Assembly: GCA_958496175.1 (NCBI GenBank)
Contig: OY292276.1
Location: 23,144,001-23,208,000 of the forward strand
Reading direction: 5' to 3'
Source of the DNA: Sisyra terminalis
Lineage: Eukaryota > Arthropoda > Insecta > Neuroptera > Sisyridae
DNA length: 64,000 bases
The position numbers and the translations under genes are program-made. Numbering within the stretch: the stretch's first letter is position 1; each line of letters begins with the position of its first letter. Under the pieces are notes generated by a model. It saw nothing but the letters and a program-made list of their open reading frames with translations. It was not told where the DNA came from and did no database searches. Positions 48,201-59,089 of the stretch are shown in pieces.

Positions 48201-48556
48201 TGAAGTAAGTACAAAATATTGGAAATATCTAAACTTTAAATAACTACATTCTTTCAGAGCCAAAAAGTTGCCGACAGTGTATGGGAGAGTTCCTGGTATA
48301 ATTTTGATATTTCCTCGCAAAAAATGTTACGCTTCATATTAATGAGGTCCCAAAAACCACTGAAATTTAACGTTGGAATTTTTGCGACAATGAATTTGAG
48401 TACATATTTGAGCGTACGTAGATATTTTTAAATTTTTGATATTTGAGATTTATGAATTATTGCATTTTTTTTATTTTATAGATTGTTAAGGCATCTTACA
48501 CGTATTTGGCGCTGTTGCGCAGAGTTTACCAGAGAAAAGAAACTCGAATGATTTAA
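42204..48556 (+). CDS. insect odorant receptor (7tm_6 family)
   Basis: Five exons (42204-43033, 47309-47408, 48103-48204, 48258-48413, 48482-48556), with phases 2, 0, 0, 0, give 420 residues, typical of insect odorant receptors. These are ligand-gated cation channels that assemble with Orco in sensory-neuron dendrites, with inverted topology compared with GPCRs. Seen: an N-terminal cytoplasmic stretch with LGLWP; hydrophobic segments near 36-56, 70-86 and 132-152; a lumenal loop with NGT; a segment VAFFLQVCAGSVGATFLGIT; the amphipathic intracellular loop ECIKLHNKVIKFITELDQWM; and the conserved C-terminal exons with SSWYNFDISSQKMLRFILM and the final pore-helix region NLSTYLSIVKASYTYLALLRRV. 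The last four exons with phase-0 junctions are the classical receptor exon pattern. Intron 1 is 4.3 kb and contains several mobile elements. The ligand is unknown. Confidence 0.93.
44219..44577. mobile_element. foldback element in odorant receptor intron 1
   Basis: The whole 360 bp is one long imperfect palindrome centred near CTTAAGCGCG (about 44400). Left arm words ATTTATGTAATGTAATT, GTAAACTTTAGACATAAAAA, TTGATGTATTGCCTAGATAC, CAGTGGTCATTAAG and TGATGAGTAACTTA all recur inverted on the right. A related fragment, AATACTGCTTAATGACTTAA, lies at about 49510. No coding capacity. Confidence 0.75.
45462..45622 (+). mobile_element. tRNA-derived SINE, copy 2
   Basis: The head TGATGGCCGTATGGTCAAGG (A box) and GGTTCGAATCTCG (B box) are followed by the family body: GATATTTCTTGATTAACGAA, TTAACCCTAGAGTCGCTAAA and GGTTATAAAGCGACG. 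This is the copy with the clearest complete body. Confidence 0.8.
45815..45916. mobile_element. foldback MITE family B, copy 2
   Basis: It begins CTGTTAAAAAGACATTTAGA and ends AAAAAGCCTTTTTTAACAA, inverted to each other, as in the copies at 34690 and 47647. Confidence 0.6.
46915..46960. repeat. AT microsatellite
   Basis: A run dominated by TA/TATG dinucleotide steps (ATATATATATATTATGTATA) in receptor intron 1. Confidence 0.7.
47647..47709. mobile_element. foldback MITE family B, short copy 3
   Basis: CTGTTAAAAAAAGGCATTTT at left and AAATGCTTTTTTAACAG at right are inverted matches. The element is only 63 bp, shorter than copies 1 and 2, and shares GAAATCATTACATTTAAA with copy 2. Confidence 0.6.
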
Positions 48557-49626
48557 TATTTAAATAAAAAAATTAGACAATTAGATATTGCATAATAAAT
48601 AGCTGTCTATTTATGTAAATATCCTTAGTTCTAGTTAATCATTTTTTTTTCGGAATTGTATGAAATTATATGTATTAAAAGTAATTAGAGAAAAAGAAAT
48701 ATTTACCGTATTGTAGCTAAACTTAATTATTGCTGTTCAAATATTAAACAGGAGTATATCATTTTTAATTTTTTTTATTAGATATAGATTTTAATATAGA
48801 TACATATATAATCCACTACATATAATAATCTAAATTATTTTCGTAGGTGAATATAATACGAATATACAAGTGGAGTTCAACAATTTTTCCTTGACGGTAT
48901 TTAACATAAACAATTACTTAATTATTACAGATCATTGACTTACAACTGTGTGCCAACCAGGTGCATGGTCGATAACACAGCGATAATATCTCACATACAA
49001 ACTAATTCAGCACAACAAAACGAAACGTAATAGGTATTAATATTTCGCCACGTTTTCATTTTCATCTCAAAAACAATCCACAACAGAACCGGATTACCAA
49101 GAAAAGTAAATGATCAAAACCCAATTAATCAACATAGACACTTCGATTGAATGTCTTATTCAATAATTATTTAATTTAATTTATGCGATTTAATGGAACG
49201 TTCATACATAGAACAACAGTCAATGTTGAAAAAAGAATAATTGGTTAATATTTTTTAACAAATTACTTTAAATTCAACTCTGAAAAATTAAGAAGAATCG
49301 GTTTTTTTAAAATTCATAGAATTAAATGATGCCACTGTATGCAAAGGAAGATATCAATATGTTAAGACATTTGATAATAATGTTATGTAGTTGAAAGATT
49401 GTGGTTTTGTGTTAGTCAATTGAAAATAGTTGAAGTTTTGAAAATATGAAATACCAAAGGAATAAATCATCTAAAGCGGTAAGAATATATTTTTAAGTTG
49501 TTCTTAAATCGTGTTAATACTGCTTAATGACTTAACATTTGGATATCGTAAGATAAGCTACGTAGTAATAATAAGTAATAAGTAGCTTAAGGTAAAACAA
49601 AATTTGGATTGGTTTATTAAAAAAAG
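48557..49626. other. odorant receptor 3' flank
   Basis: AATAAA at 48563-48568 lies just after the stop codon and may end the receptor transcript. The rest is AT-rich with no coding evidence. A fragment of the 44219 foldback family lies near 49510. Confidence 0.45.
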
Positions 49627-49784
49627 ATTAATGAATAATTATGTTTGCCCTATGACTCAATTTCTTTTTTAATTACGACGCGTTTCAACAGTCTTTGGCT
49701 GTCATCATCAGGTAATCTTTAATTATTAAATTACCTGATCAAGAAAGACATTGAGTCATAGGACATACATAATTATTCATTTAA
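49627..49784. repeat. inverted repeat pair around a hammerhead ribozyme motif
   Basis: ATTAATGAATAATTATGTTT with CCCTATGACTCAAT (49627-49668) is answered in inverted orientation by ATTGAGTCATAGGACATACA with TAATTATTCATTTAAT (49744-49784). The two arms look like head-to-head copies of the same mobile-element end. The left copy, read on the - strand, contains a full hammerhead core. The right copy, read on the + strand, begins ATTACCTGAT but has lost the core. Confidence 0.65.
49671..49720 (-). ncRNA. type I hammerhead ribozyme motif
   Basis: Read on the - strand, every element of the hammerhead fold occurs in order. First is stem I strand GAUUAC, then the invariant CUGAUGA (49711-49705). Stem II GACAG pairs with CUGUU across a CCAAAGA loop. 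The invariant GAAA follows (49686-49683), then a minimal stem III with CGCG and the cleavage triplet GUC. Last is stem I strand GUAAUU, which pairs with GAUUAC. The very short stem III is typical of hammerheads carried by Penelope-like elements. Cleavage in the cell is inferred. Confidence 0.72.
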
Positions 49785-50029
49785 TAACTAAATATAAATA
49801 AATCAAAAGAATTAGGAAAATACTAACTCCGTTTTCCTTAAATCTAATTATAATCTCATCAAGTATTAAAAAAATTTCAACTTACCGAAAATATTGTCAT
49901 TACTCATTATGATATTATTTACCTACTATCATATCAAATAGCTAAGTTATGTATGTTTTTGAAAAAAAATATATTGAAAAAATAAATATTTTTTTTGTAT
50001 ATTAATAGTAAATAAATATTTTTTTAAGG

Positions 50030-50092
50030 GCTCTCTAAAGACGGGGGCTCGAAAGCATTGCTTCCCTGTAGCTACGCCACTGGTGTTATATA
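50030..50092 (-). mobile_element. hAT-type terminal fragment (CAGTGGCGTAGCTAC)
   Basis: On the - strand the end reads CAGTGGCGTAGCTACAGGGA, followed by AGCAATGCTTTCGAGCCCCC. The same end motif opens the element at 63402-63697. Only one end is recognisable here. Confidence 0.55.
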
Positions 50093-53000
50093 ATATTGGT
50101 GTCAGGTATTGGCAATATAGGGATAAACTCAATATTAGTGACATATGTATGTACCTATGATTACAATTTCAAGTTTGTTCAAAATCCATGTTCTTCGGCA
50201 ATATCTAGTTCTAGAACTTATTGTTTTTATTTTCACGGAAAGAAAATCTACAAAAAAATGACTAGCTTCTTGTAGGATCGCGGAACTATATAGTCATGAT
50301 GGTTGTAAATACCGGTTGAAATCTAAGTATATTTTAATGTATTACAGTAATTCCTATATAGTACGACTATAGGCCACCGATTCTACAAAAACTAAGTCAT
50401 TTTGTATGAATTTTCTTTTTGGGTACTATTTGAAATTAACATGTTTTTTTTTTCAGACAAGATGAGTTTTCAAGTGTAAACCTTGAACCATATAAATTAT
50501 TTAAGTAATTTTGGCTGCATACAGTCTCTGGTCATGTTAATAAAGGCACTATAGATTTTGTATAAAATCTGAAGTAAAAGCTATTTTATTTTCAGTTCCT
50601 ACTTTTTATTGGATTAAAGTTTCCTGCTGTAAATAATTAATTTTTCACATTTATTACCAATTAGGGTGACAAAAAATTATCATATTTACTGAAATATAAC
50701 GTTTTACAATCTTCTTAAAGATCTTGTTAGTTATGACGAATTAAATTGTTTAGTATTTAATCTAAGGCCCTTTTAATGCTAGTAAAGCTTCAATTTAGCG
50801 CAGTATGTTGTCAGCACATACCCTGGTATAGAAAGTCCAATTCCTAAAAATCATTACTACTTTTCATAATATTAAAAGTAAATAATATCTTATTTAATTT
50901 AGAAAAATACAGTAGTAAAAAATCTTAAGTACGTTTAATAATATGGCTAGGGATTAAACTCGTACGTATGCCGCCATTATAAAAGTAATAAGTCTTAAAA
51001 TAATACAAACGGTTTGCCGATGTAGCTCAAAATCAAATTGTTTGACATTCGTTTAATAATGAAGATCATCGATTTATATACCAGTAGTTATATAAATCGA
51101 TGGGTTGACGCCCTGCAATCACTAGAAACTTTTAATTTTAGAGTTTTGGCTAGTAGAATCCGTTCATAAGAACTATCCAGAGTAAATCTGGTTTATAAAA
51201 ATCTTGGCTTTATATCGACGAGTTTCCTGGATGCACTTGACTAAAATTGAAGAAGAAGAAGAACGTTATAGCTTTTAAAATTTATAGAGAAGCAGTTTTG
51301 ATTTTTATTGATAAAATTATGGCTAATTATGTATTATAATAAAATAAATTTCCATGGTCTTAATAACTAGCAAATGTTTATATTGGGATTCATGTGTTTT
51401 TGATAAATTAAAAAAAATAATTAGATAGTTGATAGCTAATCTTATTGACTGGAAAACTCATGAAAGTAGCATTGAATGAATGGCAGGACTCAGGAGACTG
51501 ACCTAATATGTTTCAACGAGGTAGCACCTGTAAAAAGCTGTCAAGGTATAAATAATAGGTACTATAGGTGCAGTGTAAATAGTGTAAGTGTAAAGTTATT
51601 TTTCGAAGAGAAAGAAGGAACCACCAAAAGGTTTTTTATCTAAGAGTGAAGTTAAGTACAATTATTCAGAAAAAAGGTGAAAATATTTAACTCTTGAACC
51701 CAAAATAAAGAACTCCGAAAAGCCAAACTAACAAAATTGCCAAACTTTTTCAAAGTTTTGGTTTTTTCTTGTCATCGCTTGTCAATTAAGCAAAGCCTAT
51801 ACAATGGGTACCTAATACAAATGAAGCATTTTAAGCTTTGACAAAGCTATAGTAAACATGGATCCATTCATCATAATTTACATTGAACACTAAAACTTAT
51901 TTAATAAACGTACCAAGCTTATACGCAAAGGTACTAGCAAATAATTTGACAAACACGTAAAATTGGCAAAAAATTTGATAATTTGCCTTAACATCTAAAA
52001 TAGAGATCAATGAAATTATTTTTTTCAAAAAATATTATAATATTTTATGTATCTTTGCCAAATTTTGTTAAATTTTATGAGAACTCTTCAATATATATTA
52101 ATATGCAGAAAATAAAAAAAAAACTATGGTTTTAACCCTCTATATTATCTTAATACAAAGACCATTATATGATTTATCTTATACCTAAGAATACAGACAA
52201 TACAGTTAATACGTATTTAATGTTTTAATTTGAGAAAACTTGACAAAGACATTCGGTTATTATTTGTTTTAATTGCTTGCTTATTAGAATCTTTATTTTA
52301 TTGAACAATTTAGAAATAATAACCGTAATTCATTTTTAATTGTACCTAGATAGCTAGTAATTTGCTGAAATTGAAAATAACGCTAATGTACCATTAATTG
52401 AAACGAATTATAATGTTATTATTCCATTAACTATTCATTGCCAATGTTAAACATGTCAACATTGTGTATAAATGTTGTTCTATATAATTTGAGTATATCT
52501 TGAAACAATATTCTCGTCCAAATTTATCTGTCCTCCAATTGAATATCAAACGTAATTGATTTTACAACTTCCCATGCGTTTGAAAAAAATAAATTCAAAC
52601 TTATCTGAAACATTAATCGAAATCGATTTGAATATCATTGTCAATGAAAATTTCAAGCATGATAAATTTGTATGGAAAATGTCAAATGGAAATCCGGTAA
52701 TTATAAATGGAAACATTATACATGGGCGTAAAAATAAAAGATAATGTATATTAGAAATTTTTTAATTCATTAGCCTCTTATTATATTATTACTTTATTAG
52801 CTACACTAATCAACCAAGCATTGACTTTTGGGTTGGAAACAACTATTTTTTTTCGGTTATCAAACATGGAAAGCCTGCAAAATAATAAGCGATTCGCCAC
52901 CGTATAGTGAATCAAAAAAAGGAAGTAAAAAAATTGATATTTCCAATAGCCTTACCAATATTTATATCCTCTTTTCTTTAAGATAGCTAAAAAGTGGTTC

Positions 53001-53343
53001 CCAAGATTGAAAATTTTTGTTAGAGATGGATCAGAGAGCAGTCAAATAGGAAAAACACTATTAAACTATTGTAAAACGGTTTGTAAAATAAACAGTCGTT
53101 TCAAATATCTTCAAGAAAAAAGGTTAAGATAAGTTAGACAAACATGATGAAGTTATGAGAATTTAGTTTTTACAGCGGAACCCAAATAAACTGCAAAAAT
53201 TTTGAACTTATGAAATTTTGAATATAAATTTGGAACCAAAAATTTTCCAAAAAAAAAAATTAAAGAATAAAGAGATTGTGGAAGCTGATGTTTCAGTAAA
53301 ACAGGTATTGTTAAATTCTCCTGAACAAAAGAACTTGTAGTCA
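50093..53343. other. 3.2 kb without identified genes
   Basis: I find only short frames without homology. One of them, the 62-codon frame at 52556-52744, is dominated by Asn/Ile/Lys, as expected for random AT-rich sequence. A short GAA run lies at about 51250. No element boundaries were recognised. Confidence 0.4.
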
Positions 53344-53510
53344 ACTGGTGGCCGAGTGGTCAAGAATACTGCTTCAAAACTGGTGGGTGTCGGGTTCGAT
53401 ATTCGTATCGAGTAAATTTTTGATATTTCTCGATTACGGATTTTTACTAACCCTAGAGGCCTAGAGTCACTAAAGACTATAGTAGTTTTAAAGTGAAGGT
53501 AAATAAAAAT
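53344..53510 (+). mobile_element. tRNA-derived SINE, copy 3
   Basis: It has the best-preserved tRNA-like head in the window: GGTGGCCGAGTGGTCAAGAA (A box) and CGGGTTCGATATTCG (B box). The body is GATATTTCTCGATTACGGAT, TTTACTAACCCTAGAGGC and GAGTCACTAAAGACTATAG. A short internal duplication of CCTAGAG is specific to this copy. Confidence 0.8.
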
Positions 53511-55599
53511 TACCAAAAAGAAGGAATATAAATATACTAAAACACATACAATCCTGAAGTAGTTTTGTATTTTTTTGGAGAAAAAATGAGGCAAAAAATT
53601 TGTACCATTATATTTTACCCGTATACAGAAAAATTGATAAGAATGTTTGAAAAAGCAATCGAATGTTCATGACCTTCTAATAGAAATAAAATTTTAGTTA
53701 AAAAATGTGGCTACCAAGTATTGTGCACAATATTGAATAATTGATTGATTAATTGTTTGAATAAATCGTAATCGATTTGATTAATTTATTGATTTCGCAA
53801 AGAAAGTTTTATAATAATGTCAAAGGTTTTTAGTAGCACTTTCACTGACCCCGATCAACACTACTAGCAAAAATTCCACCTACACTACCATCCAAAAGCA
53901 TAATTGAACTGAATTGATGTTTTAATTATGGAAAACCTGATATCAGATTTAAAAGAATTAACACTGATTGAAGTTATTAAAGTTCTTACATCTTTTATGC
54001 AAGTATTTTATCAATCTGGCCTTAATTTTTTCAATGATATCAAATATCTTTTTGTTTCTCGGCAAAATAAAAGAAATGTGTAATCAAATTCGCTATTTTT
54101 ATAATTAAGTTTTTGTAATTATTGACTCCTCACTATTGAGTAACAATACAACTGATCTAATAGGTAGTAATGCGTAGGTACCTTGTTGATGATCAGGAAA
54201 ATATTTCGCAAATGGTTTGTATTCATTTTTGAAAAAGTTATCGAGTTTTAAATTTCTTGACGTTAGTGTAGATTGTAGATGCATATCTTTTGTATAACCT
54301 ATAGTCAAAAGTATGCAAAAATAACTTCGATATAATACATTACATCATTTCTCCAGTTTTGTTTCTTCCTTGGTTTCAAATTGAATGAATTTCTTCTTTC
54401 TATTCAAAGATAAGTTATGAAAATTTAAAAATTCGTCCAAATTTTGCAATAGTGATGCAAACAATGAAGTGCTTCTTTCTTTTTATTTTTGAAAACAAAT
54501 AAGATTCAGTGAATTATTTTATTATATCACGTAATAAGTTATTTGATGTATACTTTTTTAAATTCTCATATGAATTTCATAAATACGATTTGGGGATTCC
54601 TTCTACTAAAATTTGATTTCATTTTTATCTTCTGCAATAGTTCAAACAATCATTGAACCATAAATGTCTTTATTATTTCTAACTTAAAAATGGAATTAAG
54701 ATAAAATATTGATACTTACATAAGCATTAACAAGCATAAACTATAGAACATTTACGTTTTTTATGGTTTTGTGTTTTTTTGGTTATTTTTTTTTCACTAA
54801 AAACTTATTAATAGACCATAAAAATTCCAGCCACCTGCAAAGTGGTTACCGGATCTCTAAAGAAAAAGTCAATTTTACCGAAAATTGATTTTTTTTATTA
54901 CTGGACAATTACTAAAAGTAGTTAAACTTAGTAGTTACAAAAAAAACTAAATAAATTTGCATAACTTTGGGATTTTGAAAATTTTTATCATTTTCCTGAT
55001 AAATATAATACATATATGTATTTAAATTGAAATCGAGAGTGAATGGGCGGAATGAACCTTGTGGAATCAACTTTCAGGTCTTGGGCAAAAGGTCATTTTA
55101 TCACGAAGTTGATTCGTACATTATATTTGTTAATTATTCAAAAACGTGGAAACTTCTTTTCAAAAATTATTCAAAAATACAGTTTGAAAATTTTGAACTA
55201 CCGAAAAATTTTTTTTTAAGTATTTCAGCAACCTTAACATTTTAAATTTTTCAGAAAAATGATTTTATCATATTTTTTTTAATACGGAAGTCACGTAGTT
55301 ATATTACTTAACATAATATGAAACAAAAACAACAAAAAATGAACTATAAATCAATTTTTATCAAAATTTGAATGTAGATTTTGACTTTTCTTTGCTCAAC
55401 TTGATTACGCTTCTAATCACCATTCTGTCACTCTTCTTGCAAAAGAAAATATGTGTAATGTACATTGTAAAACTGTACAAAATATGTTTATATAGATTAA
55501 CCACGTATTTTTTCTCAAGTATTATTAAACAAATATATGAACATGTTTTTCAAATGATAAGGACGATAATATAATTTAATGTTTCGAAAATAGAATACG
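53511..55599. other. 2.1 kb without identified genes
   Basis: AT-rich sequence. No frame or repeat with clear support was found. Confidence 0.4.
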
Positions 55600-56335
55600 A
55601 AAAAAAGCAAGTACTCGTGACACCGCAAAAATTGAAAATTTACTATCAGGAAAAGCTTTTTTGGTTCATAACTTTTTGAACTTTTAAATGTTGTTAGTAA
55701 TTCTTCTGATTTGGGCCCAATAACTGAATCTTCTTCTTTTTTTATTGTACTGAGGTCCCTCCTAAGAATTCCTCTGCGCTGCATCCTAAAAGAACTATTA
55801 TACTTCAGCTTAGTTTCTAGTTCCAATTGGATCTTTCTAAAGGTGTCCAAGCTAATGTTCTGATGGTCCAAGATAGTTGAGACGGTTTTGAGTCATAGCT
55901 GGGCAATCCAATAGTAATTGAAAGGTAGTTTTCTCTTTTTTTCTGTATTTTCTGCATGCACTACTTGACTCAGTATTTATCCCTATAGTTTGAATGTGCT
56001 TTTTCAGATTTCAGGATCATATTAATAGATCTACCAGCATTCTGATATCCTTTCTTCCTAGATTTAGAAGTATTTATTATGATCTTAGAAAGGCTTCTTT
56101 ATCATAACATTTAAGAATTTGTCTTTTGAGTTACCCCAAAATTTTATTTGCTCATTCGAATATTCAATTTAGTGTTGTGTCCAACGGCAAATCTATAGCC
56201 AGTTCTGGTTTTATAAGTGGCATATTTGACTTGCCTTTGCAAGCCTGTTTGCCTCTTCATTATTTTTGATGCCAGAATATCCTGGCATCTAAGCAAGGAT
56301 GTTCCCAACTGGATGAAGAGGGTTTTACATTCCCA
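55600..56335 (-). pseudogene. 5'-truncated LINE tail with RNase H remnant
   Basis: On the - strand, about 56291-56226 reads MPGYSGIKNNEEANRLAKA, the conserved end of the RNase H domain of I/R1/LOA-type non-LTR retrotransposons. The preceding Trp codon is changed to TAG. Further along, in other frames, LLLDCPAMTQNRLNYLGP and then ISLDTFRKIQLELE match the zinc-knuckle and tail region of such polyproteins. Frameshifts and stops show it is dead. The reverse transcriptase part is missing, which is the usual 5' truncation. Confidence 0.7.
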
Positions 56336-57556
56336 GAACAGTTTTCAATAATAGAATTAATAATTGTTATAAAGATTTGAAGGAAACAAAAATAAACATA
56401 ATTATAATTTGCGCAGAACTATATTTCGGTATAAATATTAGCTTCCTTAGGTTGTACTTCAGAAAGGAAAAATTCAAAAATTAAATATTTTATTCTATTT
56501 TAAACCCACCAAGTATCAAATAAAAGCATTTGTTTCAGCAAATATATTCCATTGTTGTAGGTATATCGTACAATAGAATAATTTAAAGTATGTAGTTGAT
56601 AAGTGCTTGACCAATTAGGTATTATTGGGACTTATAATTTTGAAAGAGAGGGAATGGTTTTTATAGGCCATACTGTTATTGAATCGTGTCGGTTATTGTT
56701 TCATAGAGAACAAAAGGTTTGGGCCCTAACAAAATCATTGTTACATAAATACATTACTTCTCTGTAAAGTGTTATTTGTTGCCTTGTCCCGTCAAAATGA
56801 ACTATTTCTATCTCTGCATTGTACTTACATTAATAATTTTCGCTAAAGTCAACATGAATAATGTTCACATTTTTAACCAGGAAAAATCGGTGAATTTAAG
56901 GATTAAATAAGCAAAGAAATAAAAAAAAAGTCGAGTTCGACTAATTTAAAAGCCAATACCTCATATATCGTCATTCCCTCGTTTTAATTTAAAATGAGGG
57001 AATGACGAAATGAAGTATAACTAAAAAATCTTGGTACATAGACTTTTGATATACGAGTATCTGAGTTTTTGTGTAACTTACTATCCCTGTTAACTTACTT
57101 AACTGTGTAAAGATTATTAAGGTATAGTAAATTCCTTTTTTTTTTTTTTTTTTGATGTGAGGGAATGACAATTTTTTTTTTGGACAGATACTTGAACATG
57201 TGAAAGATGACTTAAATCTGTAAAATAATTGATAGTATTGCCAACAATCGAAAATCGATGAGGGTGTTCATGAATCATTACTGATGCATTCATATATCGA
57301 CTGTTAGTAAAGGTGTAAGGAAATGATTTTCTTTCATGGTACACGTATAAAAATATATTTGAAAACGTGTTCTTTACTTTTCATTCCAAGCTCAAAAGAT
57401 TTTTGAAAATCTATTGTGGTTTTAATTGATTAGTTAAATTCGCAAACAATTTTGTACACATGTGCTAATCTCAAGTTTTGGACATAGGAAGTGGATGATT
57501 TTCAGGGTACTATTTATTTATTTTTCTATAGAGATATTCATATGGTTCAAAAAGTA
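56336..57556. other. spacer with palindrome and poly(T)
   Basis: The spacer includes a perfect inverted repeat, TCGTCATTCCCTC (56968-56980) with GAGGGAATGACGA (about 56996-57008), separated by 15 bp. The same end motif, TGAGGGAATGACA, occurs again at about 57161, after a run of more than 20 T. This suggests a small MITE with ends TCATTCCCTC, possibly two nested copies. Nothing else was recognised. Confidence 0.5.
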
Positions 57557-57558
57557 TA

Positions 57559-58471
57559 GGGGAAGTCCGGGCATAGTGAATAGCTCGGGCAAAGCGAATA
57601 CCCTACAATATTTCGAAATGGCTTGAGCAAATTTGCCTGTCGTAGGCCACGTGATCCGTCCTTCATTCCTCAATCGTAAACAAACAGAGCTAGCGTAAGG
57701 TGACCCATTGTTGGATAAAAAAATAGTTAAAATAAGTACTTTGTTACGATATTTCAAGGTAAGTATTTTCATAATTACTCATGTACATGTGATGTTACTG
57801 TTTTGCCTTGTTTTTATTTTTAAAGTATATGCTTTCTTGTTGAATTACTGCAAGTTTTATGGAGATATTGTTTTTGGATTTGGTTGTAGGTTAGGTTTGG
57901 TTCACCAAGTAGCTATTGGTCAAAGAGAATACGGGCAAAGTGAATACGTATCCACTTTGTCCGTATAGCATATTTAATTTACCTGATAGACTTTCTGATC
58001 AATGGCTTTCATTTAAAATGCTTTAGATGGCTTACAAATATAAAAGGAAAACTAATCAAGCCAAATGGAGTGAGGATGTTATGATGCTTGTGATAGCAGA
58101 CTGTAATACTGGTATTCCAGTGAAAACGACAGCAAGAAAATATGGCGTACCTTATGCTACTTTGTATCTATCATTAATTTCATTCTTCTTACATTGATTT
58201 CGGTATTTTTTCTTTAATTTATCATGTGTTCATTTTGCCCTATGGTCCTATCCACTTTACCCGGTTGGTGGGGCAAAACGGATAGTTGTACCAATTTGAA
58301 TATTGTTAGTAATTTTAAGTAAAATATTGATGTTACCAAATTTTTGATGATTATATTAAAAATTATAATAAATACTTATTCATGCTCAGCAATTGTTTTA
58401 TTTCTATGTTTATACGTTTTCTTGCTATAAGTCATTATAGCTTAAGGTGTCCACTTTGCCCGGACTTCCCC
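57559..58471 (+). mobile_element. internally deleted pogo/Tigger-type transposon
   Basis: The left end, GGGGAAGTCCGGGCATAGTG, and the right end, CACTTTGCCCGGACTTCCCC, are inverted repeats flanked by TA on both sides (57557-57558, 58472-58473). TA is the target used by Tc1/mariner/pogo elements. Inside is the start of a psq-type DNA-binding domain (58027-58197). The catalytic DDE part is missing in the 913-bp element. The motif GGGCAAAGTGAATA and its reverse recur at least eight times within the element. Confidence 0.85.
58027..58197 (+). pseudogene. psq/HTH N-terminal fragment of a Tigger transposase
   Basis: The 56-codon frame reads MAYKYKRKTNQAKWSEDVMM and then TGIPVKTTARKYGVPYATLY, the classic helix-turn-helix of Tigger/Jerky transposases (KRK-x-W-S-E..., ...AAxKYGVPxxTL). 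It runs straight into unrelated sequence and a stop. It is a relic, not a host gene. Confidence 0.8.
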
Positions 58472-58473
58472 TA

Positions 58474-58831
58474 ACCAACACCTTTAGCTCAAGTAATGTT
58501 CTTTTCAGGGGAAAAAAGCTACCATCATAGGTCGCTTAGATTATTGTAAGAACTGAAAGGACAAGAATTTCGATATTTCGTGAAGATTACCCAAATACTA
58601 AATTTATAAAGTAATAGCAGAACACAGTAAAGATCTTATTGTAATAGAATACTGCAAGTTACTTCTATTTTCTGTCTGTCAGATTTTGTTTCCCATGAAC
58701 TTTAATTTCTTCCTCAAGCTTCTCATTTTCTTATTCTTTTCTTCTTGGGGATTTCCAGTTAATCTTCTACAACATCAAGCATAAAACTGATTCCAGTTAA
58801 GTTTTCTTCTTATTACCAAGTTGATGTATCC
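58474..58831. other. short spacer between two DNA transposons
   Basis: No gene, repeat or regulatory site was recognised. Confidence 0.4.
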
Positions 58832-58985
58832 CAAGGTTTATAAAATATACAGGTGACCTTATGCGCCACGTGACGCATCCAGAAGAAATTCGTATATATC
58901 TTCAGACTGATTCAAATTTCAAAATTCTTCGTATGACGTCACATTTTTTTTCTAATGGGGCAACCTGTATAATTTATAAACCTTG
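58832..58985 (+). mobile_element. hAT-like MITE, copy 2 (154 bp)
   Basis: The ends CAAGGTTTATAAAATATACA and TGTATAATTTATAAACCTTG are inverted repeats. The flanks GATGTATCC (58823-58831) and GATGTATCC (58986-58994) match exactly over nine bases, consistent with an 8-bp duplication plus one chance match. The body is the reverse of copy 1 at 9374-9534. Confidence 0.85.
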
Positions 58986-59089
58986 GATGTATCCTACCTA
59001 AAGGTAAGGTAACAAATTGGGAATCATTTCATGAAAGTGCCTTATGTTCTTTTTATTGTGGTTCTGTAAGTACCTATACAGTGCTTTTT

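Noticed and set aside
53344..53420. Possible functional tRNA-Ser/Leu gene
   Set aside because: A and B boxes are present, but the acceptor stem cannot pair. The sequence runs into a body shared with four other loci, so it is a SINE head.
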